A stretch of DNA of 64,000 nucleotides, taken from Boswellia sacra (lineage: Eukaryota > Streptophyta > Magnoliopsida > Sapindales > Burseraceae). The notes under the pieces were generated by a model. It was given only the letters and a program-made list of their open reading frames with translations. It was not told the origin of the DNA and did not search any database. Position 1 is the stretch's first letter. Each line of letters opens with the position of its first letter. The stretch spans positions 62,001 through 126,000 of the forward strand of contig SNVD02006192.1 of NCBI GenBank assembly GCA_013180625.2, read 5' to 3'. Made by a program: the position numbers and the translations under genes. This document shows positions 13,499-23,470 of the stretch, one piece after another.

Positions 13499-13614
13499 AT
13501 GTATAGGGCAATGAAGTCATTTCCAAGTCAAAAGTTCCATAGCATGAAAATTTTTTATGAGTGGGTTATTTTTGTAATATACCCATTAATTTTGGTTATT
13601 TTTTGAGTTTTTTC
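13499..13614 (-). repeat. right terminal inverted repeat of the 8.4-kb MULE
   Basis: Reverse complement of the left end with scattered substitutions. The identical block ATGAGTGGGTTATTTTTG lies at 13557-13574. The putative target duplication TAATTTTTT follows at 13615-13623. Confidence 0.85.
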
Positions 13615-13680
13615 TAATTTTTTTGGAACCTTGTAGAAAGAAAGTTAAAAAAGAGGCTACCGCTTAAACAATGTTTTTCT

Positions 13681-13780
13681 CTTTAAAAGAGGATTGACCT
13701 GTGGACTAGTAACGAATCCCAATACTAATTTCAACAGGAAAGCCAGAGTTGAATAGAGAGGAACAGCTAACAGCTCAAGC
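13681..13780 (+). repeat. about 100-bp direct duplication, copy 1
   Basis: This segment resembles 16831-16920: both contain ATTGACCTGT, CCAATACTAATTT, ACAGGAAAG, GTTGAA and end AACAGCTAACAGCTCA. The copies lie in the same orientation about 3.1 kb apart and bracket the small MULE and a MITE. They are remnants of a local duplication or of an unrecognised dispersed repeat. Confidence 0.75.
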
Positions 13781-15475
13781 AAGAGAGAAGAGAAAAAGGA
13801 CAAATCGAATTATTAGGGAGGCTTATCTTGTTTTATTCCATCTTCATCTTCAGGGTTATTTCATATTATTTTCTATTTCTATTCAAAATTATTAAGGTTT
13901 TTTATTTAATTTTTCAAGTAAAACTTATTGAAGTAAATTTTGTTACTTTAATATGATAAAAAAACAACAGGTGGAAAGTGCAAGGACTGTCCAAATGTAA
14001 AAAAAAAATGTAATCCTATGAAATTAAAATTTGTAAAATTTAAATAAAGGATGAGATATTAATTACTAGTAGAAAAAAAGGAACACGTTTTGCGTAACAT
14101 TTCCTTTCTATTCTTGTCTCTTTTTACTTTTTTGTCAATGCGAGAATTTCTCATCTTTTTTCACCCAGGACTACAAAATTAATTACTAGTAGAAATGTAA
14201 AATAAAATCAAGTTCTAGTCCAAATTAAACATCCCAAGAGTCAAGACTTGTTTCCGTTTCTAAGGATGTGTTCGTTTATGAATCCGTTATTTTTATTTTC
14301 AATTGAATTTAGGAATATGTGGTTGTTCGTTTATGAATTCGTTACTTTTGTTTTCAATTGAATTTAGGAATATGTGGTTGATTTTAAATTATTTTGAATT
14401 TTGAAAATGATATGTGATTGAGATTGAATGTAAATTGCATTGGAAAATGTGCAGCACAGAAAACAGGATTTAGATTCATAAACGAACAAAGCAAAGAAAC
14501 CAACTTCATTCAATCATCACACTTCATTACAAGTGCATGTCAAACTACTTCAATAAAAACCACTTTTTGAGCACCTTCTTTTTTAAATTTATTTTTTTTA
14601 TTTGTGTTATAGAAATAACAATGATTTTGGATGTTGTAAATTGTCAGAAGGAGAAGTGCAGCAGTGAAGTAATGTGAAGATGCATTGACAGGAGTCTTGG
14701 TTGGAAAGTTCCAAGTCTTCGTCTCCAGTCTTCCCCCGCAAGTCTACGGCCGAATGTGGAAAACGACATCATCTAATATGCAAGGCTGGCTCTCAAACTC
14801 TATATCCAGTCAAAACAATCTATGACACATTATTATCCCAAAAAATTATAAAAATAATTTTAAAAAAATATTATTAGTTGACCGTATAAATTATATAACA
14901 CGTGTATTTGATAAATATGTCTGTTTTATCTAAGATTTTCTAAAATCATAATCGTATCAAACTTTGATTATAATTTTATCTATATTCTACAAAAGATTTT
15001 TTTTGGCATTTAAAATTGTCTTCAATCTCTATTTTTTTGTTATTTTTGTAAAATTGAACTCTTCGATTTAGATTGGATAAATAATATTATTAAACTAACA
15101 TTGTAGCATTTGTCTGAAGTTTTTAACATATTATTACTTCAAAAAAAGCACTCATTTCTTTAATGCGCCCATCCAATTGTCTTATTAATGTGTTGGAGTT
15201 TTTAAATAACGTAAATATATATAGCCATATAACAGAAAAAGTGTGAAGAAAAAACAAAAATTACTTCTTACAATTTTTTTGACATATTTGAAGAAATTTA
15301 TATTAAAAAAATAGATAAAAATCGTAACACCTTCTAGTTTTGAAAATTATCAAATAAGTCCAAACTAGAGAAACCCCTATGCTACCCAAATGTTTCCAAA
15401 ATTCACGAGCACCCCCTGACCTCCATACAATGTTAGTCTATGATGATACAAGGGTAAGAATGTCATTTTACATAC
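13781..15475. other. intergenic, repeat remnants only
   Basis: No gene is recognised. The stretch holds a MITE at 14269-14488, an 18-bp direct repeat of ATTAATTACTAGTAGAAA near 14058 and 14178, and otherwise AT-rich sequence. Confidence 0.5.
14269..14488. mobile_element. short foldback MITE, family A (copy with 55-bp internal duplication)
   Basis: The terminal inverted repeat TGTTCGTTTATGAAT begins the element and ATTCATAAACGAACA ends it. The interior holds TCAATTGAATTTAGGAATAT and GATTGAATGTAAATT blocks. The first 55 bp are duplicated in tandem (TTCGTTTATGAA at 14271 and 14326). Two diverged relatives lie at 50009-50176 and 61430-61591. No coding capacity; superfamily not resolved. Confidence 0.8.
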
Positions 15476-15484
15476 TTAATTTTA
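15476..15484. repeat. 9-bp target-site duplication of the small MULE, left copy
   Basis: TTAATTTTA is identical to 16522-16530 and directly abuts both ends of the element at 15485-16521. A perfect nine-base duplication indicates Mutator-type insertion and implies a younger event than the 8.4-kb neighbour. Confidence 0.85.
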
Positions 15485-16521
15485 GGGAAAATTGAAAAAT
15501 GGACACAATTAGGGGTCCTTGATAAAATTTGGACACATCCTGAAAAGTTTTCATACCATAGACACTTTATTGACAAAAAGACTCAATTACCCTTACCCTT
15601 ATTTATGTAATTGAATTCAGAAAAAAATCTGTATAATTCTCTCTCATCTTCTTCTCTCTTCTTCATCCTTTCTCTCTCTGTAATTCTAATATCTCTCTCA
15701 TATTTTTCCCTCTTCTTTCTATATTTTACTGCATTTTCTTCATCTTATTTATTATCAAATATATTCATCAACTTAAGTTTTAAAAGGAGAAGAAAGAAGG
15801 CAAGAGAGAAACAAATAATGGTTTGGAATCTGATAGCATGAAATCTGACACTCGACAGCATGAAAATCTGACACTCGACATAATGAAAATCCGACACTCG
15901 ACATAATGAAAATCCGACACTCGACATAATCCGACACTTGACAACATTAAATCCGACACTCGACAGCATGAAAATCCGACACTCGACATAATAAAAATCT
16001 GACACTCGACATAATCTGACACTTGACAACATAAAATTCGACACTCGAAGGCATGAAAGCCGACACTCAACATAATCTGACACTTGACAACATTAAATCT
16101 GACACTTAAAAGCATGAAATCCAACACTTGACGATATAAAATCTGACACTCTACAGCATAAAATCGACACTTGATGGCATAAATTGATGCTAGTTTTGAA
16201 TAAAAGAAGAAATTGCAGGAAAATATGAGAAGAAGAGAGAAGAAGATGAGAGAGACATTGGAATTGCAGAGAGAGAAAAAGTGAAGAAGAGAGAAGAAGA
16301 TGAAAATTTTTTCTTTGTTTTATTGTTAGTGCAACAGATGGGTATAAAAATATGAAGAGGTAAGTGTAGGGAAGAGAGAAATGAGGTATTTCGGAATAAA
16401 TTGAATTATTAAGGGTATTTTAGTCTTTTTTTGAGGAAAGTGTCTATGGCATGAAAATTTTTTAGAATGTATTCAAATTTTATCAAAGACCCTTAATTGT
16501 GTTTATTTTTTTAATTTTTTC
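15485..16521. mobile_element. non-autonomous MULE (1.04 kb) with tandem subterminal repeats
   Basis: Inverted termini extend over about 120 bp. GACACAATTA-type sequence, GATAAAATTTG, CATA(C)CATAGACACTTT and a TACCCTTA block appear at 15485-15600 and, inverted, at 16400-16521. A perfect 9-bp duplication flanks it. It has no coding capacity: the two long minus-strand frames at 15745-16127 are translations of its tandem array. The order and spacing of terminal blocks match the 8.4-kb MULE at 5204-13614 (GAAAA, AATTA, ATACC.TAGAC, GCCCTTA), and both carry TCGACACT/TGTCGAG repeats, so this element is probably mobilised by that family. Confidence 0.9.
15840..16190. repeat. tandem array of a TC(C/T)GACACTCGACA unit, 16 copies
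   Basis: Sixteen units of 17-23 bp, each built on GACACTCGACA or GACACTTGACA followed by a short AT spacer (ATAATGAAAA, GCATGAAAA or AACATTAAA). Spacers recur in a higher-order pattern of four to five units. The array lies in the middle of the small MULE and shares its core with both subterminal regions of the larger MULE. Candidate transposase-binding or methylation-dense array; function is inferred only. Confidence 0.9.
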
Positions 16522-16830
16522 TTAATTTTAATTTTAGGAAAACTATTAACCTATGAAGCTCGATAGGTCATAGGTTTCCTCAACCCCGCTACCCCACGTG
16601 CTCTCATCTCCCTTGCACTGCTTTTGTTTACTCTCTCACGCCTTCCTCTATCACTGACTCTTGCTTCTAATCCTAGGCCCCACTCCTTCTAATAACCACT
16701 ATTGCATTGTTTCCTTTTACCTAACACTTGCGTAATTCAATAATACTTCACGGCTAAAATATTAATTCAACTCTATTAACTTAATATTTTAGTTACAACA
16801 GCTACCGGGCAGGGAAAAAAGATTTTTCCC

Positions 16831-16920
16831 TTTATCAGAGCATTGACCTGTTGACCAGGCAGGATTACCAATACTAATTTTGACAGGAAAGATCGATAGA
16901 GTTGAACAGCTAACAGCTCA
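16831..16920 (+). repeat. about 100-bp direct duplication, copy 2
   Basis: Diverged copy of 13681-13780 in the same orientation; both end with AACAGCTAACAGCTCA. Confidence 0.75.
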
Positions 16921-17352
16921 TTATTGGGAGATCTTACAGGGCTGGCTGACGGAAGAGATAAATAAGAAAAAAGATTTTTATCATATAAACTGTCATATTA
17001 AATTATAAAATTTGAATTATATATAGGTTATAAATCTGGTTTTACTATTTGTGAAAGTGATTTGTTTAATCATTTTTATTTTAAAACAAAGAAAACACAA
17101 AACTTAACTACAACACATGTAAAACTTATTTTCAAGAAAAATGAAAATAGAAAAAATTGTTTTATCTCTTTTCTCATTTTATCTAATTTATCTTTCTTTA
17201 CTTGTTTATTTCAAATAATTTTTATAATTTTAGTATAAATAATTTTATTCATTTAATATTAAAAATATTTTTTTAAATTATTTTACTGACATTTATTTTC
17301 AAATAAAAACGTAAAATTCATATTCGCGACGAAAACGAAAGAAACACTTCTG

Positions 17353-17492
17353 GGGCCCAAACTAGGCTGCCAATGGAGAAGAATCAGGCCACGGTTTGAT
17401 CTATCCCAAAATTCATAACCGAACGGGTCATAAAATTCTGAGGCCAAAACTAGGCTGCCCAATTATGAAGAAGAATGAGGCCACAGTTCGAC
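17353..17492 (+). repeat. two-copy local direct repeat, offset about 88 bp
   Basis: Two about 50-bp units at 17353-17400 and 17441-17492 share AAACTAGGCTGCC, GAAGAAT(C/G)AGGCCAC and GTT(T/C)GA. There is no coding evidence across them. Confidence 0.75.
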
Positions 17493-18465
17493 CCGGCCTA
17501 TACGAGCCCAATAATCAACCTGGCTTCACGGGAGGAAAAAATCAATTACAAATGGCTATGGAGATTTCCATTAAAATTAACTATATAGATCTATTCTTTA
17601 TGAAACCAATAACTGAGATAACATAAAATCAATTAGAAACTTATGCATGAAAAGTATAAAGCAATTATGATTATTTTCTGAAATAAAAATTGTGCGAGTT
17701 TTTTAATTTCATTTTGAAGATGTAGACTTAATTTGTTCACAGATTGCCAAAAGATGATGAACTAAGGAAGAGGACAACCGGTTTCTGTTCCATAGACATA
17801 ATATTTCAAGAATCTACTGAGCCTATTTCTAACGAAGAGGAGATATATTTTCAGATGAGTGACGGAAATGGGAAATTTCAGTTACAAATGAACACAAATC
17901 CAAGGAAAATATAAATGCAAGGCTGAAAGAGTCTTGTATCTTGCCTTTTGAAAGGGGAAATTTCACGGGAAATTCGAGGGTCAATTAACCAAATTTCTTA
18001 ATTTAATTGCAACTGTGGGACTTCCATGGTAACTTACCAATTGGACGTGTCAAATGCCTTTTGTGTAATTTACATAACATAATTCAAGAAATTTAATTTT
18101 TTAATCATATTACAAATATAAAACTATAACTATCTATCGTCCTTTTACAGAAATCTTTTAACTATATACTTGAGTTTGTATGGAATAAGATATATATATT
18201 TTGAACCTTTTATCTTCAAAGTTTAGCAGGGAAGAATATAATATGCATATAGATAAAATAAAATTCTGCAAATGCCCTTTTGAGATATGTTAACTCCAAG
18301 TTTACTGCTCTTAAATGTTGTAAGGGAATTATGGTTATTTAAGCACATAAAATAATGAAAACCAAACCACTGTAAGATGTCTATAATGTTCTTCCAATTA
18401 ACTAAAGTTATGACATGATTACGTACTTGCATGAACACATGCATGCGCAAGGCCGTGCATTATTA

Positions 18466-18654
18466 TCAAACACACGCAAAAAACCCAAAACTCACAGCGC
18501 AAATAAATGTCAAATTTCTTCCTTTAACTAGCATGACGGAATTGTCAGGTAGATGGCTAATAGCCGCGTTAAACAGAAGAATAGGCTTCTACAGCTTGAT
18601 CTTGTACATCACTTCTCCCGTAGCTTCGTCTTTTTCCTTTAAAAACTGGACTTT
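18466..18654 (-). pseudogene. B3-domain gene, C-terminal half (separated by copia insertion)
   Basis: On the minus strand this reads V-QFLKEKDEATGEVMYKIKL, a stop, then KPILLFNAAISHLPDN. It is a clear paralogue of the intact B3 gene at 36190-36570, which reads VQLLKEVNGDVTGGHKYKIK then RPVTLFNAVIGH. The N-terminal half lies across the retrotransposon at 23715-23965. Removing 18655-23714 and one ACTTT duplication restores the frame exactly at G-F-K-V-Q-F-L-K. The internal stop (after YKIKL) shows decay beyond the insertion. B3 proteins are plant nuclear DNA-binding factors. Confidence 0.9.
18650..18654. repeat. 5-bp target-site duplication of copia, left copy
   Basis: ACTTT, identical to 23715-23719. 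It is confirmed independently of the LTR alignment because the interrupted B3 reading frame closes perfectly when one copy is kept. Confidence 0.9.
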
Positions 18655-18898
18655 TATTGACATAACAATGTAACAAGGACAGAATTGGAATTATAAACAG
18701 CTAAAAGGTAGATTAATAAAGTCACTACAATTCTGTTAGAAAGCTATAAACAGTTGTAACTTGCTGTGAAGCTATTGTTAGTTATAGTTAGTTAGAAATC
18801 AGTGTGTTTGTATATATTGAAACTTGATGTATTCTGTTTTTCAACTCTTTCTTATATAATAAGGAAACCATTTCTATTCAGAATTTTCACTTCTGACT
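18655..18898 (+). repeat. 5' LTR of the copia element
   Basis: 244 bp, beginning TATTGACATAACAATG and ending TTCACTTCTGACT. The primer-binding site follows with no spacer. A TATA-like ATATATTGAAAC region (about 18813) and TTATATAATAAGG (about 18852) suggest promoter and polyadenylation signals. Confidence 0.93.
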
Positions 18899-18910
18899 TG
18901 GTATCAGAGC
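18899..18910 (+). other. primer-binding site (initiator tRNA-Met type)
   Basis: TGGTATCAGAGC, complementary to the 3' end of plant initiator methionine tRNA, starts directly after the 5' LTR. This is the standard copia minus-strand primer site. Confidence 0.93.
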
Positions 18911-18922
18911 AGCATCGATCCT

Positions 18923-20170
18923 ATGGGAGATCAAACTCAACCTACTTTTCTTGGAAATGTTCGATCAAATTTCCCTGGAAACAATGAAGGCGATTCTGCT
19001 CCTGGTTTATCAAATCCAGTGTTAGCTTCTTCAAATCCTGCTTTATCCTCCTCTTCATCTTGCTTGATAAACTCTCTTTCTCCAGTTTTGCCAACAGTAC
19101 TTCCAAGCTCATCAATTAAGCTTCAAAGAGGAAACTATGGTTTTTGGCGCACTCAAGTCCTAGCTACACTTCGAGCCTTTGATCTTGAAGACTATGTCAC
19201 AGGAGAAAGATCTTGTCCAGTGAAGGTAATCACTACTCGATCCTCTCAAAGTTCTGATGAAGTATTAACACAGATCAATCCTGAGTTCTTGAACTGGAAA
19301 AGAATTGATCAATTCATTGTTAGTTGGACGCTGTCGTCAATTTCAGAGTCTATGTATGGTTATGTAGTTCGTTGTACTTTATCAATGGAAATTTGGAGTG
19401 TTCTTGAGAGATTGTTTTTGACAGAATCTAAAGCCAGATCTATGCATTTGAGGCATCAACTTCAGAACACCAAAAAAGGCTCTCTTTCTATATCTGATTA
19501 TGTGTTGAAAATGAAAGAAATTGTAAATACTTTGGTTGCTATAAGCTATGATGTTACTGATTTAGATCTGTTATTTCATATACTTAGATGGTCTTAGACC
19601 AGAGTATGATGCTATTGTTGTTAATTTGGCATCAAGAGCTGGTACTATCTCTTTGGAAGAAGCTCAATATCAGCTTCAGAGTTATGAGATGAGATTGGAA
19701 AAGTTGAATGTCACACAGACCTTGACTATGAATCATTGTGCCAACGTTGCTAACAAATTGCCTCAATTCAGTGCTAATCATTTCACAAATTTTGGTGGTT
19801 CAAATTCTCCATTCTCAAATAGCACTAGGCAAACTTACAATCAAAACTTCAAAGGAAGAGGAAGGAATCGTTCTCAAGGCAGAGGCCAAAACTCCTTTCA
19901 AAGTTTTCAAGGAAATAAACCAGTTTGTCAACTTTGTGGGAAGCAAGGTCATACTGTAATCAAATGCTATCATAGATTTGATATCAGTTATCAAGGACCA
20001 CAAGCTTCTCAATCCTCTCAGGCTTTTAATGTCAATCAAACTTCTCAAGCTTTCAACACTGGTTCATCAACTCATTCATCTCCTCAAAAAACTCAAGTTT
20101 TTGTAGCCTCTCCATCAACTATTCAGGATCCAGCTTGGTATCTTGATACTGGAGCTTCAAATCATATTAC
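18923..20170 (+). pseudogene. copia gag region with zinc knuckle, frameshifted
   Basis: The first open frame (18923-19597) starts at an ATG 13 bases after the primer site and carries the copia gag fold motifs (KLQRGNYGFW, LRHQLQNTKKGSLSISDYV). The frame shifts by one base near 19580 within the ILxGL.PEYDA motif and continues from 19626 with ISLEEAQYQLQSYE. The CCHC zinc knuckle CQLCGKQGHTVIKC is at 19927-19968, preceded by an Arg/Gly/Gln/Asn-rich basic stretch. Without the frame break the gag would be typical in size. Confidence 0.92.
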
Positions 20171-21700
20171 ATCTTATTTGAGTAAGCTTGCAACTGCACA
20201 GAATTATACTGGTTCTAAAACAGTTCAAGTTGGTAATGGTACTCACCTATCTATCACTCATTATGGGTATGGTATTTTACATTCTCCTTTTTCTTCAGCC
20301 TGTTTGCAGCTTAATAAGATACTATATGTGCCCACTATTACTAAAAGTCTACTTAGTATCTCTCAACTTATCAAGGACAATAACATTACTATTGAATTTC
20401 ATGAATATGGATGTCACATAAAGGACAAGGATACCAGGCAGATTCTACTAGAAGGATTTCTCAGTAATGGGTTGTATCAAGTTCCTTTTGTCTCAGGCAA
20501 AACTGCTTCAAGCAGTAAGTCTACTTATTGTGTGTTTTCTCAAGCTTCCTCGACTCCTACCTCAGCTCTTGTTTCCTTGTTTTCTTTACTGTCAAATTCA
20601 CAACAACCTTTAGTTGCTGCATCAATAGTATCATCAGCTGCAAGTGATCAAATTCTCTGGCATAGAAGGTTGGGTCATCCACACTTCCAAGCACTACAAA
20701 AGCTATCTTCTTCAACTCAGTTGTTTAAGTGTGTCAATAACACTAAGTGTTTTTGTGAATCTTGCAAGTTTGGCAAGTAGTGCCATGATTCTTATCCTAA
20801 CTCTAATACTAGAGCTACTACTCCACTTGAGATTGTATATTATGATCTCTGGGGTCCTTCTACAATAAAATCTATTGAAGGTTATGCTTATTATGTAAGT
20901 TTTGTAGATGATTTCAGTAGATACATCTGGATTTTTCCTCTCAAATCTAAGGCTGAAGTTTCTAATGCGTTTAAGCAGTTTTTAACACTTGTTGAAAGAC
21001 AATTTGATAGGAAATTGAAGTGTTTACAATCAGACTGGGAGGGTGAATATAGACCTCTTGCATCATTTCTTCAAGACCTTGGCATAGTATTTAGACATCC
21101 TTGTCCACACACTCATCAACAGAGTGGAATTGTAGAACGAAGACATAGACAAATTGTCAACACAGGTCTAACATTGTTAGCTCAAGCTTCACTTCCTCTC
21201 AAATTTTGGTGGTTCTTATTTCATATAGCTGTCTTTATCATTAACAGGTTACCCTCATCAGACTATACTTTGTTTCATACCTCACCTGATTATAAAATGT
21301 TAAAAGTCTATGGTTGTGCTTGTTATCCCAATCACAGGCCATATAATTCTCATAAATTTTCCTTTCATACTTCCACTTGTGTCTTCATTGGTTATAGTTC
21401 TTCCCACAAAGGATATCCCTGCTTGCATTCCTCTGGTAGAATCTATATTGCCAAGAGTATGTCCTTTAATGAAACTGAGTTTCCTTTTAAGACAGGTTTC
21501 TTTCCGGATTCATCATCCTCTTTCACTTCTTCCACTTCCAACATCTCAGGTCCTGGGATACTTCCTGACTATGTTTCCTCTTCTCCAACTCATACACCTA
21601 ATCCTCCTTCACATCTTGCATCACCTGCTCTATCTAACCACAGTCAAGTTCAGTTCCCTCACCAAGTCCACTTTCAATTACTCCTCCCACTCAATCTGCA
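20130..21700 (+). pseudogene. copia protease and integrase region
   Basis: The protease active-site motif DTGASNH is at 20146-20166. The integrase zinc region includes WHRRLGHP near 20660 and CFCESCKFGK near 20750. A TAG stop at 20778 interrupts the frame; the same frame resumes with the integrase core: Asp in YYDLWGPS, Asp in QSDWEGEY (21030-21053) and Glu in HQQSGIVERRHR (21112-21147). All three catalytic acidic residues can be seen, although the usual SDNGGEY motif has Trp-Glu in place of Asn-Gly. A frameshift near 21650 separates this part from the reverse transcriptase. Confidence 0.92.
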
Positions 21701-21763
21701 GATAGCATCAATCCAACCACTCAAACCTTCTCCTCAAACTTACCTCCTACTAATACTCATCCC

Positions 21764-23413
21764 ATGATTACAAGATCCAAAGCTGGTATCTTTAAGCCCA
21801 AGTCTCATGCTTATACAGCTATCAATGCAAGTTTCCTTTCTTCATCTCCTGAGCCAGCTTCAATACAAGAAGCTTTATCAGATTCAAAATGGTTTAGTGC
21901 TATGCAAGAAGAATTTCAGGCTTTAAAAAGTAACAAAACCTGGACTCTTGTACCTCCATCACCTAATATGCATGTGGTTGACAACAAGTGGGTTTTCAGA
22001 ATTAAATATAATTCAGATGGAACAATTTAGAGGTATAAAGCCAGGCTAGTGGCAAAAGGCTTTCAGCAAACTGCTGGTTTAGATTATTTTGAGACCTTCA
22101 GTCCAGTAATAAAGCCTTCCACTATAAGAGTTATGTTCTCTTTGGCAGTCACATTTGGATGGGATATTCAACAAATAGATGTTAATAATGCTTTCTTAAA
22201 TGGTGAGCTCCAAGAAACAGTTTTCATGGCTCAACCAGAAGGATTCATTGATGCTTCTAAACCTGACTATGTTTGTCATCTTCACAAATCTTCATATGGG
22301 TTGAAGCAAGCACCTAGAGCCTGGTTTGACAAGCTCAAGAGTGCCCTGCTTCAGTAGGGGTTCCTCTCATCTAGCTCAGACACAAGCTTGTTTGTTTACA
22401 AGTCTAAAAGCACAGTCATACTATTACTAGTATATGTTGATGATATATTGGTGACTGGTAGTGATAGTACTCAAATCCAACGGGTGATTTCTGACTTGAA
22501 TCAAACCTTTGCTTTAAAGACTCGTGGATCAGTAAACTACTTTCTTAGATTTGAAGTAGAAAGGTCTAAAGATTACATAATGCTCACACAGAAAAAATAT
22601 GCAATTGATCTCTTGAAAAAGTGCAAAATGCTTGATTCAAAGAGCATTCAATAACCTTTGGAAGCCAACTGCAAGCTGTCATTACATGATAGTGCAGAAT
22701 TTGATCAACCTAGCTTATATAGAAGTACAATTAGAGCATTGCAGTACCTCTCCATGACCAGACCTGATATATCCTTTGCAATAAATAAGTTGAGTTAATT
22801 TTTATAGCATCCTACAGTCAAACATTGGCAGGCTTGTAAACGTGTACTGAGGTATATCAAAGGCACTTCAGACCATGGCTTAATATTCAAACCATTGCAG
22901 TCATTCACACTTAGAGCCTATAGTGATACTGACTGGGTAAGCTCTCTAGATGACAGGAAGTCTACTTCTGGGTGCTGTGTTTATCTAGGAAACAATTTGA
23001 TTTACTGGTGTTCTAAGAAACAAAAAGTTGTAGCAAGATCTTCAACAGAAGCTGAATATCGGGCTATGTCACTTGCTGCAACAGAAGTCCTCTGGTTGCA
23101 GAGTCTATTACACGAAATTGGTGTCAAACTAAGTGAAGTACCAGTTCTATTCTGTGATAACAAAGGGGCAGAGTCTTTAGCATCAAATTCTGTTTTTCAT
23201 GCTAGAACAAAGCACATTGCAATTGATGTGCATTTTATTAGAGAAAAGGTTTTAGCAAATCAATTACAAGTTCAGCATGTGCCTTCAGAGTTTCAGAATG
23301 CTGATATCCTGACTAAAGCTCTAGCTGGAACCAAGTTCGAGTTTCTAAAAGAAAGACTAAATGTTTCTTCTAGAGACAATTCTGATATAACAGCAGAAAG
23401 TGCAAGCCAGTAG
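21764..23413 (+). pseudogene. copia reverse transcriptase and RNase H region
   Basis: The reverse transcriptase begins after MITRSKAGI (21764) with the copia hallmark [18 protein letters not shown]. It has VDVNNAFLNGEL-type catalytic Asp at 22178-22213, SYGLKQAPRAWF (22291-22326) and YVDDILVTGS (22433-22462). RNase H shows AYSDTDWVSSLDDRKSTSG (22917-22973), STEAEYRA and CDNKGAESLA, and ends at TAG 23411-23413. In-frame stops lie at 22028, 22355, 22652, and two close together near 22797 and 22806. Several fit C-to-T or G-to-A change at Gln or Trp codons. Confidence 0.93.
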
Positions 23414-23461
23414 CATTGATGCAAGTTTGCTAGGATATGAGTAATTATCCTAGCTGCACTT

Positions 23462-23470
23462 GAGGGGGAC
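23462..23470 (+). other. polypurine tract
   Basis: GAGGGGGAC immediately before the 3' LTR is the usual plus-strand primer of plant copia elements and fixes the LTR start at 23471. Confidence 0.9.

Larger units (their letters stand above)
5204..13614 (+). mobile_element. Mutator-like element (MULE) carrying transposase and ULP1-like genes
   Basis: The 8.4-kb element is bounded by long imperfect inverted repeats of about 116 bp. Both ends share GAAAAA..TCAAAA, then AAATTA, then CAAAAATAACCCACTCAT, then TGCCCT at equivalent spacing. Inside, left to right, are TCGA-rich subterminal repeats, a plus-strand MURA-type transposase remnant, a convergent minus-strand DUF1985/ULP1-protease remnant, and a second TCGA-rich subterminal region with a foldback. 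MULEs carrying ULP1-like genes are known in plants (the Kaonashi/KI-MULE type). Both genes have stops and frameshifts, so this copy cannot move by itself. Ends were set by TIR alignment and a 7/9 target duplication, and could be off by a base or two. Confidence 0.85.
16540..18465. other. intergenic, no gene recognised
   Basis: Contains the second copy of the about 100-bp duplication (16831-16920) and a local direct repeat (17353-17492). The rest is AT-rich. Short open frames at 17396 and 18223 have no recognisable motif. Confidence 0.5.

Noticed and set aside
15745..16127. Two overlapping minus-strand open frames of 112 and 115 codons with repeated VECR/LSSVG-like motifs
   Set aside because: They are translations of the GACACTCGACA tandem array inside the non-autonomous MULE, open in several frames because the units lack stop codons.
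18889..18898. Ending the copia LTR at the canonical CA (18889) with a CTTTT-type duplication
   Set aside because: The two LTRs stay similar for nine more bases, the PBS starts at 18899, and the interrupted B3 frame closes only with the ACTTT duplication.
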